Positions 44,609-56,091 of a stretch of 62,972 nucleotides of DNA are shown one piece after another. Origin of the DNA: Phaeoceros laevis (taxonomy: Eukaryota > Anthocerotophyta > Anthocerotopsida > Notothyladales); NCBI GenBank assembly GCA_049999765.1, contig JBNGIQ010009481.1, positions 59,378 through 122,349 of the forward strand. The letters run 5' to 3'. A program made the translations under genes and the position numbers. The notes below the pieces were generated by a model that ran no database searches, was not told the origin of the DNA, and saw only the letters and a program-made list of their open reading frames with translations. Every line of letters starts with the position of its first letter. Position 1 is the stretch's first letter.

Positions 44609-45037
44609 GGCGTTTGAAGCTGCTCGGGCTCTCAAGAGGAGTGCACACTTAGGAAAGCGGCCACTGACAACTGAAATCGTTTCAAGCCCTGGTTGGCCTC
44701 CGGCTTACCCTGACGAGGAAAGAGAGCGTCCAATGAACTTTGCGAGACTTGGGCGTGTTGTCATTATCTAGAATAGCGTTTCTCGATGCTTTTAGATTAT
44801 GCAAAGGTGCTCCCCGACCGCACACGAATTCCTGCCTGCTCGTCCTTCGAGGTCGTCACAATTGCAGGAATCTAGCAGTGCGTGGCGAGCCTGCCGCGGC
44901 GGCTTGATCTAGTTAAGAAAGAATGCAAGCAGGCATGAGATTCTGGACCGCTTAAATGACCTTGGGATTAGGTGAGGTGCGCAACATGCTCGAGCGGAGG
45001 TTTTGGAGGGTGTGAAGGTGTTGGAGGAAAGGCAGGT
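44609..45037. other. Divergent promoter, Tha4 and cysteine synthase-like genes
   Basis: 429 bp lie between the two start codons on opposite strands. No clear TATA box was assigned on either side. Confidence 0.4.
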
Positions 45038-47197
45038 ATGGCAGGCATTTTCATGGGGCCGCTGCCCTGCCTACAGCTTCAGCTGCCTCTTGCCAATTCA
45101 CCTGGCAGAGGCAGTGGCAGTGGCAGGTTGTGTTGCTTTGTTTCCCTGGCGTACCCCTGCCCTGTTGAATCCCGAGGTGATGGCGCTACTTGTGAGCCGT
45201 GCAATTTTGGAGGCCGTGGTGCTTGGGGACGTCCGGTCTCCCACAAGCAATTTGTGCATTTGGCTTCAGAGTTCTTTGGCGCAGCGCTTGGGGGAGTTGA
45301 ATACCCGTCTTGCAATCACGGTCGCTCTGAGCGGGTTAAACGCATGCATCCTGCGCATGCCCTGGCTACTGATGTGGGGACTGAAGTGCCAGCAACAAGT
45401 GCTGAGACTAAAATTCACAAGTCTGTTCTGTCGCTGGTTGGCAATACACCCATGGTATATCTCAACAGAGTTGCTAGTCGATGTTGCGGCAGGATTGCTT
45501 GCAAGTTGGAGGCCCTGGAGCCTTGTAGAAGTGTAAAGGACAGAATTGCTCTGGCAATGGTGGAAGACGCGGAGAAAAAGGGTCTAATCAAACCCGGTGT
45601 TAGTACCCTAGTCGAAGCAACCAGTGGCAACTTTGGAATTGGGATGGCATTAGTTTGTGCATCCAAAGGTTACAAACTGATCCTGACTATGCCGGAAGAT
45701 CAGAGCATTGAGCGCCGTATTTTGGTCCAAGCATTCGGTGCCCAGGTAATCTTCCTCTGCTGCATGCTGAGACCTTTGTATATTTCCAGTTAAACAAGTG
45801 TTGCAGTTCTTGATATGTGTTGGTGCTCCCTGTCTCTGCTGTCAGTGATCGTAATGGGATGAATACTACACGCTTGACTTTGGTACTCATGCTGTTTCAT
45901 CCCAAGCTGATTGAGGTAGCATGGAACAGGTGGTATTGACTCCAGCAAAAGCTGCAATGACAGGTGCCATCAGGAAAGCTGAAGAGATTGTAAAGAGGAC
46001 TCCAAACTCATACAGCCTGGAGCAGTTCAGTAATCCGGCAAATCCTCGTGTGCATTTCGAAACAACTGGTCCAGAAATATGGCGTGATACTAAAGGCAAG
46101 GTAACTTCTGATTGACTTTGTGTTGCACACAACCGCGTCCGTAGTGTACGGATAGTAGGCAAGGAACTCTAGTTTTGGCTATCTGGGATGTATCTTGATG
46201 GATGGTTCCTTCTCAGCCTTTAACTCATCGTCATATCTTGTAGGTCGACATTCTAGTAGCAGGGGTTGGAACAGGGGGAACCATTACTGGATGTGGAGAG
46301 TACTTGAAGAGGATGAACAGATACGTGCAGCTTGTAGCTGTTGAGCCTGCAGAAAGTGCTATTATCTCAGGTGACACCCTTCATCTTCGGAATTTGTGAA
46401 CTTATTATTCTGACTGGCCAACTAGATCATTTGTGTTCGTTCAACAAAAAACAAATCTATCTAAACTACTCGTCATTGTGCCATATGTATCGTATTGCAA
46501 TTAGTTGTCAGCACTGTATTGATGTTAGTTACCATTGGCACAACAAAAGTTTTTAATGATCAGTCCTGGGGATTATAGGTGGCAAGGCTGGCTATCACCA
46601 GATACAAGGCATTGGAGCGGGTTTTGTTCCTGAAGTTCTGGATCTGAATCTTCTGGACGAAGTCGTGAAGGTGATTGCAGAGAAGCAGAACCCACTCCCT
46701 GCCTGGACTCCAGAACAATGGGCCTATCCTGATCCGTTTTTGTTGGAATAAACAGGTCAGCAGTAGGGATGCATTCCTAACTGCTCGCAGGCTCCATCAG
46801 GACGAGGGTTTAATGGTTGGAATTTCATCTGGCGCAGCAACTCATGCAGCTATACAGATTGCCCAGCGACCTGAGAACAACGGCAAGCTTATCGTTGTAA
46901 GCTCATTTCACCCATTCCATGACCTCTTTTGCATAGACTGTCCAGTATCTGCAAGTTGGGAACTCGTCCTCCTATCAAATTCGTGGGGGCAAACATGTGC
47001 GGCCAACTAGCTAACGGTTTGTTGCACAGTGTGTGCTCCCAAGCTTTGGAGAAAGGTATCTCTCAACTCCACTCTTCAAAAATGCTTGGAAGGACAACTT
47101 CGATGAGGAGAGGAAGGTTCCCTTAAATTGGCTGTATCATGAGGATCTGGATGAGCAAGATGAAGGTCCCGGAGGAGGAGCTCTGACTGCCCCATAG
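45038..47197 (+). CDS. Cysteine synthase-like PLP enzyme
   Basis: Six exons (45038-45745, 45930-46100, 46244-46370, 46579-46670, 46756-46896, 47030-47197) join in frame for 468 residues. The first about 110 residues look like a transit peptide plus linker. The fold-type II PLP core has LSVVGNTP-like [23 protein letters not shown] with the PLP lysine, [32 protein letters not shown] (phosphate loop), [10 protein letters not shown] and [11 protein letters not shown], and the end [14 protein letters not shown]. It resembles O-acetylserine(thiol)lyase and beta-cyanoalanine synthase, which make cysteine from O-acetylserine and sulfide or cyanoalanine from cysteine and cyanide. The usual TSGNTG is TSGNFG and MPASMS is MPEDQS, both near the substrate site, so the substrate may differ. 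A C-terminal acidic tail ([10 protein letters not shown]) is extra. Confidence 0.88.
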
Positions 47198-48369
47198 AGA
47201 CTGTCGAAAGTACCCTGCACTTCGATACTTTGCAGGAGGTCGTTCATTGCTGGCTGCCCTCAGGTGATTGATGTATAAGTACCTTCTCAACCAGTCAAGG
47301 CCCCTCGGAGAGGCCATACAAACCGAATTCGGGTGCAACCATGTATGACGTCCGATGCCTTCTTGGAAGCTTACAGATGTCCTTGTTGTGTCAAGCATTG
47401 ACTGTTATTCGAAACACGGACTCAAGTGTAGCGGCTCATTTGCTGCTGATCGTCATCTTCAGTGGGCCCCCTCGATGAGTTCTGGCAAGCTGATAGGGTT
47501 TTTTTGACATACATGACACTTCGGTATTTATTTTTTATGTTTTTATTTATCATTAGGCGTATGCAGCCATACGTCTATGAGTCTATGACGGGCTCCCGGT
47601 TGTTACTTGCAATCCCTGGACGGGGGCTCCCGGTTGTTGCTTGCAATCCCTGGACGGGGGCTCCTGGTCGCCAGTCGAAAAACCTGACGGGGTGTTCAAT
47701 TCCCATGTGGAGTTGGCTAAACACCATAATCTACTACTACCCAAACATGAATGAAAAACATGACGCCCAAACATGAATGAAAAACATAAGTGAATGGTCA
47801 CTTTGGGATAGCGCAAAAGAGGGTTAGAGCAAACAAAATAGCAAGGCTAGATAGCTATGTCAAAACCCAAGTCAAGTTATGTCAAAACCCAAGTGAAGTA
47901 ATCGTCAATCGCCTTGAAGTAAGAGAATTTGGGAACACTACAAAGGTGGCGGATATTGTAGTAAGAGTCCAAAAAAAACTGGTTCCATGAGTTGCGAGTG
48001 GCCATACTAATGCAGCCAGTTTTCGGCGAGCTATGGCACACGGACTTTGTTACAAAAGGGTCAATTTCCACCTAGCTGCCGATACACTAGCCAAGGATGT
48101 GGTGACAAGTTTCTTCCGAAGACTTGTATTTCCGGCAAAATGGATCCTCTACAATGTTGAATCTCTTAAAGTAAGCCCCAATAGCCATATGCGCGGTCCG
48201 AAGCTAAGTGAGAAATGATGAGAGCTTACGGTCATGGAGACCAAGATGTTGTAGCACTGAAGCTAAAGGGCCACCCAGCACCACTCTCTTAAGCGCAGAA
48301 GCCTTAGTCGAGGAAACCCACCGCAAACGCCACTCTTGAAGACTTGCACCATGAACCTGCTAGTGAGCT
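47198..48369. other. Intergenic with short tandem repeats
   Basis: No gene is recognised. It contains the 34-bp repeat at 47591-47685, a short repeat of CCAAACATGAATGAAAAACAT (about 47739 and 47767) and a repeat of TATGTCAAAACCCAAGT (about 47855 and 47877). Confidence 0.5.
47591..47685. repeat. 34-bp tandem repeat, about 2.7 copies
   Basis: The unit starts GGCTCCCGGTTGTT and recurs at 47591, 47625 and 47659 with few mismatches. It is a GC-rich minisatellite in otherwise AT-rich DNA. Confidence 0.88.
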
Positions 48370-48389
48370 CTAGACACACACAAGGTACA

Positions 48390-49000
48390 ATCTTTCGTTG
48401 GAAATGGGAAGAAGAGTGATAGCCTTGGTAGTTCCATCTACATGCTCATTACGATCAATATTATGATGGCCTGGAATCCAGTGGAGATTAAAGGAAACCT
48501 CAGGACGAGCTAGCACGAGGGCATGGAGAGAGGTCCTAGCTTGGAGTAATATGGCTTGGGTTGGGAGAGTAGAAGTGTCAGTTAAAGACATGATGTGGTT
48601 GTCAATGAATATTGTGAGTGACGAAACATGGGGATGGAAGCCAAAAGGGTGGGAAAGTATGAAATTGCTTTGACCACATAAAGAAGTTCTACCTCATAAA
48701 CCTCACACTATGTTTCTAAACCAAAAGATAATTGGTGGAGAATGTTTTCTTTGAAGTAGAAAACAGAAAACCAACAATAATTGGTGGACAATGTTTTCTT
48801 TGAAGTAGAAAACAGCCATGCCCCCGGCTTTACCATCCAAGTGAGAACCATAAGTGTAAATAGCAAAAATATTATGAGTCAAAAGATATTGGGATTGTGA
48901 GGCAATAGCAAAAATGAACGATATTATAATGACTGTAAATAAAGACACAGGAGGGGCCAGGGAGGCACGAGACAAAGCGAAAATAATTCGGTAGCCGTGC
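48390..49000 (-). pseudogene. LINE-type RNase H fragment
   Basis: On the minus strand, 48703-49002 encodes IYTYGSHLDGKAGGMAVF, matching the start of the RNase H domain of plant non-LTR retrotransposons. 48370-48591 encodes ARTSLHALVL and LHWIPGHHNIDRNEHVDGTTKA, matching its end. The first catalytic Asp (DGS) is Tyr here. A 49-bp direct duplication (about 48728-48825) interrupts the domain. No reverse transcriptase part is nearby, so this is a small dead fragment. Confidence 0.75.
48728..48825. repeat. 49-bp tandem duplication inside the RNase H fragment
   Basis: ATAATTGGTGGAGAATG... at 48728 and ATAATTGGTGGACAATG... at 48777 differ at few positions. The event postdates or accompanies loss of function of the fragment. 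Confidence 0.85.
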
Positions 49001-49259
49001 AAAATATACAGTGAGATTCAAAAGGCGACTAACCATGCCTAACATGCACACCCTTCAAGCCGTTTTATTTCAGAATACTCTCATGGCTCTCACGTGCCGG
49101 TCTCGCCACCAGTGTTCCCTTGTACAATTTAACCTTAAGCAGGTTGGCTTAAGGAAACGCGCATTAGGCCCAAGAACGAACACGAGCGAATGGAAAGATA
49201 GTTCCCAACAATGGTTTTCGAAGATTGCTATTTACTGTGATATCATTAGGCCCTTGACA
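49001..49259. other. 3' flank of PDX2 gene
   Basis: The frame 49011-49280 (+) has no domain. The region contains the PDX2 3' UTR. Confidence 0.4.
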
Positions 49260-50678
49260 CTATCGAAGATCAATGCTTAGATGGTCACTCTCCCTAAAAA
49301 CTGGAAGATCCTTCACAGGAGAGGGCAACAGATATATACTGTCGGTGATACCTGACTTCGATACGCCATCTGGAGTTTCAACTTGCCTCACCATCTTCAT
49401 GAAGAAACTGTGCCTGAGAAACAAAAAAAGTACCTCTGAATATGGTCACTGCCATACTCGGTTAACCTTCTTGAATCATGATCCTGAGCATATAAGGCAA
49501 CATGAAAAGTATACCATCGTGTGTCTGATGTCAGTTCTGGATGAAAAGCAGTTCCCAAAAGGTGTCCTTGCTTTACAGCCACGGCCAGCTTCTGCCCCGC
49601 TGGTTCCTTGACCTGCACAGTAAACGTCTTAGCACAGGATTGTTCACTAAAGCTGAAAGAAGATCTGTGAGCTCAACAATTGCTACTGACCTTTTCTGTG
49701 GGAGAGTCGGAATCTGTTTCAGAGCTTCCTGATGGAAGAGTATAACTAGCTAAAACTTCCACTGAGGGGCCAACATCTAAAATAACTGGAGCACGGATGA
49801 AAACTGCACGGAATGTGGGCGGACCACCTTCTTCTGCTACAAGATCTGGAACTGGAAGTTCTGTCTCAAAACTGTTCACCTGCGAACGGCCGCTCAGAGA
49901 CCAAATCTACGCAATTTCATGTTTCCCGAAGTAGCAGAAGTCTTGAGGTATTCGAGACAAGCACCTGACTTCCGAAGAAGTTTCGATGTACAGTACAATC
50001 TAAGCCTCCGAGGAGCTCCTGTCCTCCTGCCTTCAGTCCTGCCAAAGACGTTATGTTAAATTGTGATCCAGGTCTGACCAACCGTCTTCTAATATATTTG
50101 CAACCCCCGCCTTTTGCCTCTGTGAAACGCGTACCCACAGCTTTGTTGGCTAAGAAGATCAAGCCAGCACAGGTGCCCCATACAGGCTTTCCCGACGATC
50201 CAAATTCTCTTAATGCTGGGAACTGCAAAGCATCCAATCTGACTGAATCATCCGGGGTACGGGGGAGACAATGCTGCGTGCAGCAGCTAGGCAACAAGAA
50301 CGTCGGCAGTTCTTCCAAGCTGCAGTGGCCTGAGATTCCCCAGAGTGCACAGGCTCCTACCAGATTGAAGTTTTCCGCCAACTTGGCCATGGTGGTGCTT
50401 TCTCCTCCAGGAATGATGAGCCCCGAGAGCCCATCAAGCTGCTCTGGTTTCCTCACCTCCACAGCCTCCACACCGATCTTCCTCAGCGCTGTCAGCGACA
50501 GATAGACACGGGCAAGAATTGCGAGGCCACTTGCTCAGCGAGAAATGTTGTAGGATCCAACGCACAGAGTACAGCATAGAGAATAGATTGGCCACGGCAG
50601 TCTACGCTCTAAACTTGTGTAATTACCAGCAATGTGTTCATGGAAGGAGCCCTGCAGGGCCAGCACACCAATCGCCAT
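49260..50678 (-). CDS. PDX2: PDX2, glutaminase subunit of pyridoxal phosphate synthase
   Basis: Seven exons on the minus strand (50678-50627, 50488-50361, 50222-50135, 50038-49965, 49879-49691, 49612-49515, 49413-49260) join in frame for 260 residues. The protein starts MAIGVLALQGSFHEH as in all PDX2 proteins. GLIIPGGESTTMAKLAE and KPVWGTCAGLIFLANKAVG carry the catalytic Cys nucleophile. GGQELLGGLDCTVHRNFFGSQ, FIRAPVILDVGP and GTAFHPELTSDTRWHSFF follow; the His and Glu in FHPEL complete the Cys-His-Glu triad. PDX2 releases ammonia from glutamine and passes it to PDX1 for vitamin B6 synthesis in the cytosol. The C-terminus continues about 40 residues past the usual end, possibly an extension or a missed last intron. 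Confidence 0.93.
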
Positions 50679-51180
50679 TCCCCTCCTGTGCCTGGCGAAA
50701 ACAGGGCGGAGGGGAAAATCGCTGCAGCCTCAGCCCCTGTGAACGACAGATTTGCGCCCGGATTCAACCCTAAGCTTCGCAATCAGCTACACATGCACAC
50801 CTCCAACACGAAATTTCAGTGGGTGGTATGGGCGCATCACACTTACCCAGGTGCCTGCCTCAAATACAGACAGCGTGGAGGGGTTTTGGGTTTTGCTCCT
50901 CTCCATAAAATAGAAACGCTTCCTTGGACAGTACGACAATCACTAAACCCGTCAGCCGGGCATAATATGCTCCCGCACTGCTGCCTAAGCGTTTGACTGT
51001 TCCTGTTAGTTTTGAACCACTTCGATAACCAGATACATAATCGACCAACCGCAACAGTTCATCTACTCAGTTCATAGAATGAAATCACGTTTGTAATGTT
51101 GAGAAGTCGCACTTTGGAACATTGTACAAGGTCGATGGGCTCAAGCGTGCCAAAGGGCAATAAATAGGCATGTCAGTCTA
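50679..51180. other. Intergenic, PDX2 promoter and Deg1 3' region
   Basis: About 500 bp. No recognisable coding segment. It should contain the PDX2 promoter on the right side of its ATG and the Deg1 3' UTR. Confidence 0.45.
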
Positions 51181-53589
51181 TCAGTCCCTTGCTTCCAGAG
51201 TAACCGGGATTTTGACTGTCTTGTCACCTCTCAAGACCTCCACATTCACCTGCCGGAAAACAGTCTTGCCAATGAGTATTCACAGCCTCTCCCAATCGCC
51301 AAAAACTTTTCACAGAAACTGCTGTTACATACTTGAACACGTGCAAAAATGCGGTGAATGAACTTACCACGTCTCCCACTTTACAGCGATCGAGGATTTT
51401 GTAGAGGTCACTGCCATTACTGACTTTTAGACCATTCAGTGAGGTAATAATGTCACCCAAAACCAGGCGGCCATATCCATCTCTAGATGTTGCTTTCAAA
51501 CCCTGGAATTTAGCAATGTCAGGAAATAGACTGCCAGAATTCAAAGATAACCCCCAATGCATCCGTGTTAGATAGATCTATTTGGAATCACATGCGACTT
51601 ACAGCTTTGCCAGCTGGACCGCTTGGAGGAGCATCAAGCACCAAAACTCCACTAACTCCTAGTTGCTCCACAGATTGTTCTGGAGCGAAAGAGATGCCCA
51701 GGATGGGTCTTGTTACTTTACCGAACTTCACTATCTGCTCAACAATACCACTGACCTGGAATGTGGGCAACAAGAATTAGGATGGCAGGAGAAGAAGTAT
51801 AGCTGTCGAAGAAGCTGAATAATTGGCATGTCAGGAGAAGTTGTCTTTTGACTTACTGTGTCCACAGGAATGGAAAAACCGACTCCTGATGATGCACCAG
51901 ATGGTGAGTAGATGGCAGTGTTAATGCCGATAAGGTTTCCTGAACTATCAAGGAGAGGTCCGCCACTGTTTCCTGGATTGATAGCTGCATCTGTTTGAAT
52001 CACATCTTGAATGGGTCGGCCAGTTGCAGCTGAGCTGATTTCTCTTCTGAGTCCACTGCAACAAGGATTTAACCCAACAAACAGTTGCACTTCGTTGACA
52101 ATGGGCCTCTCGTTGCATTAAAAACACGGCATATGTGATATCTGCATACCTGATGACCCCCGTAGTGAGAGTGTGATCAAGGCCAAACTGCCCACCATCA
52201 AGATAAGTTTTGGTGGATTAGCTCCTTCACTTCGGACATGTTCAAGGACTTCGGTCTTAACCAACCAAGCACTATGCAGGGGAAGTTTGCATCACAATTC
52301 ACTTACAGGATTTCCGATGGCATAAACCTTTTGCCCCACCAGAAGATCAGACGAGCTCCCAACTGGCAAAGGGCGAAGCTTGTCTTTTGGGGCATCGATG
52401 TGCAATACAGCAACGTCTTTATCCTCGTCATAGCCAACAACATCAGCTTCATATACTGATTGATCACCCAAAGTAACTCTGCCAAGCACCAGGATTTCTC
52501 AGCAAGCATAGAAACCAAGAACACGAAGCTGGACAGCTGCAAGACAGTACCAGTGTCAGACGTCTACCACAATGTATGAAGTACCTCAGATCTGAAGCTC
52601 CTCTGATAACGTGATAGTTTGTAACAATGTGACCATTTTTATCCCAGATAAATCCCGATCCCGATCCTTGAGGGACTGCCATAACGTCCAGGGTGAAGAC
52701 ATCACGCCTGCCAGGAAAGACGAGCAACTGTCAAAACAAGCTGCGGTGGATCCTCATATCACCCACCCGAATACACTGCACTACTACAGCAAGCTATGAG
52801 AAGTATTAGGGTTCCAGAGACCGATTAGACAACCACTCACATCCAGGAAATGCAAGCTTACAAGCTTCTGAATTCAAGGAGTGCCACTGCCCCTGTGTGC
52901 AGTGACCTGGTGCTTGTGCAGAATATCATGGGCTCCATCGAAATTCAATCTTACCGAACTGCAAGATTGGTGATGTAGACCACAGACGGAGTATTATCCT
53001 TGAACAGCTGTACAGTCTGCAGTTCATCGGTTTGCAACTTCCGTGGAATGGCGGTGACGAAAGCTTGCGCATCCGCTGGTGAAGAAAATACTGATGCAAC
53101 TATTGCAGCTGATAATAACCATACAAACACACCAGAGGGCAAGTTTGCAGCCACTGTTGCCAGGCGATTGAAACATGTGAATGTCTTTTCAGGCAATTCA
53201 AGTGCACTCGCCGGGATATTGAGCGCGTTCAAAACCTTCTTCATCAGGGTCTCGGCTGAACTTGCAATGCGCTCGGGGCCAGACAGGAGTTGCGGTTGTT
53301 CCAATTCTTGAGCTTGTCGTTCAGCTGGTTTGCGAACTTTGCCGTCTACCTGTAAAGATACCAGTAACTCCGACCTGAAGCTTGCGGACTGCACAACAAT
53401 GCGAATGGGATGGACAAATTCCGACAGCCTCCGTTGCCTCCTCTGTCTCTTGCTATCAAGGCACAAGGACGGCTCAAATTTAAAGGCAGGCTGAGATACA
53501 GCAAGGCAATGAGACTGGGAAGTAGAGCAGGAATTGACAGAAGAGACCACCGCAAGGGTGCAAAGAGGAGCCGCTGCTTGCGCCATCAT
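51181..53589 (-). CDS. DEG1: Deg1-like chloroplast lumen serine protease
   Basis: Eight exons on the minus strand (53589-52955, 52707-52585, 52478-52307, 52187-52150, 52055-51857, 51755-51603, 51502-51368, 51249-51181) join in frame for 507 residues. A long bipartite presequence is suggested by a Ser-rich transit start and a hydrophobic stretch ([24 protein letters not shown]) ending in an AxA lumenal cleavage site. The trypsin-like domain has the triad His in VTNYHVI, Asp in [11 protein letters not shown] and Ser in [10 protein letters not shown]. One PDZ domain follows ([23 protein letters not shown]). Deg1 forms trimers or hexamers in the thylakoid lumen, degrades photodamaged D1 and other proteins, and assists photosystem II assembly. 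The length exceeds Arabidopsis Deg1 mainly in the presequence. Confidence 0.93.
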
Positions 53590-54153
53590 GGCCTCAATAA
53601 TTCAGGAAATGCGCCTAAGTCTGAAGCTAATGATGCCCCGAAGTACAACCAAAACTCGAAAACCTCAGCTCCAGAACCGATACAGCCCTGTGGGAGCGCA
53701 AGGCTTTCAATCCATCGGCGACTTGTGTCAGATTTTCATTCTGGTTCGAAGCCTCAAAATGGGGGCACGATGAGTGATTCAAGCCCGTCCTTAGTTACAG
53801 AGAGATGCAGCAGGTACCGTATACAACAAGGCAAAAAGTAGAGCCCAGAAGGTTCATACAGCATAGCCTACCATTACCCCACCAGCCACAACGTTATCCA
53901 CTCTATGTCAATAGTCTTTACGTTACAGTATTTCATACAACTTGCACTCCGCAAGAGACGCATGGTTCCCTAGTGAGTGGCCAGAATACGCAATAGCCAG
54001 CACTTCACCAAGACGCGGGGGTTCGTCCACAGACCCAGGCAATGCTATCCTTCAACGCCATCTGAGACGCAGTAAGAGGCACAGGAGGTTTGGAAATCGT
54101 ACTGAGACACTCTAAACACTACGAGAAGCACCAAAGGAAGTGCCGTGATTCCA
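53590..54153. other. Intergenic: Deg1 promoter, TWD1-like 3' region
   Basis: The frames 53410-53841 (+) and 53805-53996 (+) overlap the Deg1 start and show no domain. No RNA gene is seen. Confidence 0.4.
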
Positions 54154-56091
54154 TTAATCATTTTTCACTCGCCACAATCTGGAAAATAGGCTGAGCAGCG
54201 AAGCAAGCCAAGACATGAAGACTGCAAACCAACTCCTTGGCTCAGGCTTGGCTGCTACAGGTGGTTTGAAAATGCCTTTGTAGAACTGTTTCTGCTTCTC
54301 ATACATTTGCTTGTCTTGGGCTGCAATAGCTCGGAGCTCGCGGATGGCAGCTTTATCATCAGGAGCCAACTTCCTAACTAATTGGAAGTCATCCTTAGCC
54401 TCTTCAGTTCGACCAAGAGAAGCCCTGGCCTTTCCTCGTCGGAAAAGAGCCTTGACGTTGTGCTTGTCCTCAACTAGCACCTGGACCGGAGACACGATCT
54501 CTAATAAGGTCACAGAAATGTTGAGTTCTGCAAAAGCTAGAGGGAAGACGTTTCCAACAACAATCGAATTGCAACATGGAATTTACTTTGATGAGTTCCT
54601 ATGGTCAGTAAAAGCTTCAACGTACCACAGTACACTGGCCAATGCAGTCATCAAATCTCTCCACCTTCAGGAAGCACGCAGCCATGTTCAGGTGACAGGG
54701 GTTCTTCACAGCATCCGCCATATCCTTGTACTTCCCCTCTAGTTGGAACATGAAATCATCTCCCAAGTAAGCCAGGGCCTGCAAACCAACACCGTGGTGC
54801 AATTCAGCCCTCATTTCAGCAAACTAGGAAAACAAGTCCAAGGATGTGCATAAAGTTTCTGAAACACGCCACCATTTCATACTGCTGGATAGCCTCTGTT
54901 AGCTTCTCTTCTTTGAAAAATTGATTTCCATCTACTTTCCTCCTATCAGCAGCTGCAATGCGCTCTTCCACAGTCATTTGCGCCCGTGTAACCCCCTGTT
55001 TGGAACATGACCTCAAATGAGTAATCGCACCCCACTTTTACAAACACCCAAGGTCTTTGTGGAAGACCGACTATAGCAGAACCATGACATACATGACAAA
55101 GCAGCAACGTAGAGCGGCAGTTCAAAAAAAACTAAAGAGTGACGAACCTACCTCCCTGGCTGCCTCAAATCCTATGAGCTCTGCCTCATAAATTAGATCG
55201 GCCATCGGAGGCACATTGGGAAACGAGAAGTTTCCCTCTTTGCCATACCCAAGTTCCCAGCCAACTTTCAGCAATGCTCGTTCGCCGGCTTTCATGCTTC
55301 CAATTCCCAAAGCGAGGCCCCTCAGTTCTTTCTTTTCTGGTACAACAGACAGGAAGCAGGAGGACATTTGTGTCACTTGCACAAGACGATATCACTTTGT
55401 TTAACCCAGAAAGGAGATTGAGACAAAATGGATAAAGCACACAGACCTTACCATGGCCAAGCAGAATTTCAAGGACTTGTTGCTCCTCCCAAGTATCATG
55501 AAACTTGTGCATCTTGCCTGCTGACCAGGCCCGATAGTGCACTGCACAAATCCAGGAACCTTAAGTGCTGAGCCTTTTGAGTGCTGAACCTTTTGCATCG
55601 TAAGCAGCATGAGACCTCAAAGGACCAGATTTTGACAAAAAAGAGCATACCGATCGGTGCCTGGCGGCACCAAATCCAACGACCACGAGATTTGTCTGGC
55701 TCCTGGTAGCTTACCAAAGCAGGTCGCATGCTTGCCCGGAGATTCTCCTTGACCTTCTTTGAGGATCTGTTTTGTAACATTGTCAGCCACAACCAGTACC
55801 TCGGAGAATGCTTTCGGCGGCAGCTTCAGATCTCTAGCTCTGGGGCTGCTTGGCTCCTCCACCTCTTCATCACTACCTACTAGCACAGAATTCAAGCAAT
55901 GAGGACTAACCCGACTCAAGGAATGCGAGAGACATCACAGAGCCCACTGCAGCAAGATTGCACTTTCAGAATACTTCAGGAGGCATGCGGGGTAAAAACA
56001 CACTAGCTGCTGTCTCATCTGCGGGCCCATTCTCTGCCCTGATTTCTTCGACTTGTGCGACGATGTCATCCGCTACAGCGTCGGCTCCCAT
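54154..56091 (-). CDS. TWISTED DWARF 1-like FKBP with TPR and C-terminal anchor
   Basis: Seven exons on the minus strand (56091-56004, 55879-55715, 55541-55452, 55336-55152, 54995-54873, 54778-54626, 54480-54154) join in frame for 376 residues. Domains: an acidic N-terminus; an FKBP-type PPIase-like domain (HYRAWSAGKMHKFHDT to FPNVPPMADLIYEAELIGFE, residues about 70-176); a TPR region with NQFFKEEKLTEAIQQYEMA, NPCHLNMAACFLKVERFDDCI and VKALFRRGKARASLGRTEEAKDDF; and a C-terminal membrane helix (SWFAVFMSWLASLLSLFSRLW). The layout and size fit FKBP42/TWD1, which docks Hsp90 and ABCB auxin exporters at the ER and plasma membrane. The exon 2 start is ambiguous by three bases (55879 or 55876). Confidence 0.9.
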
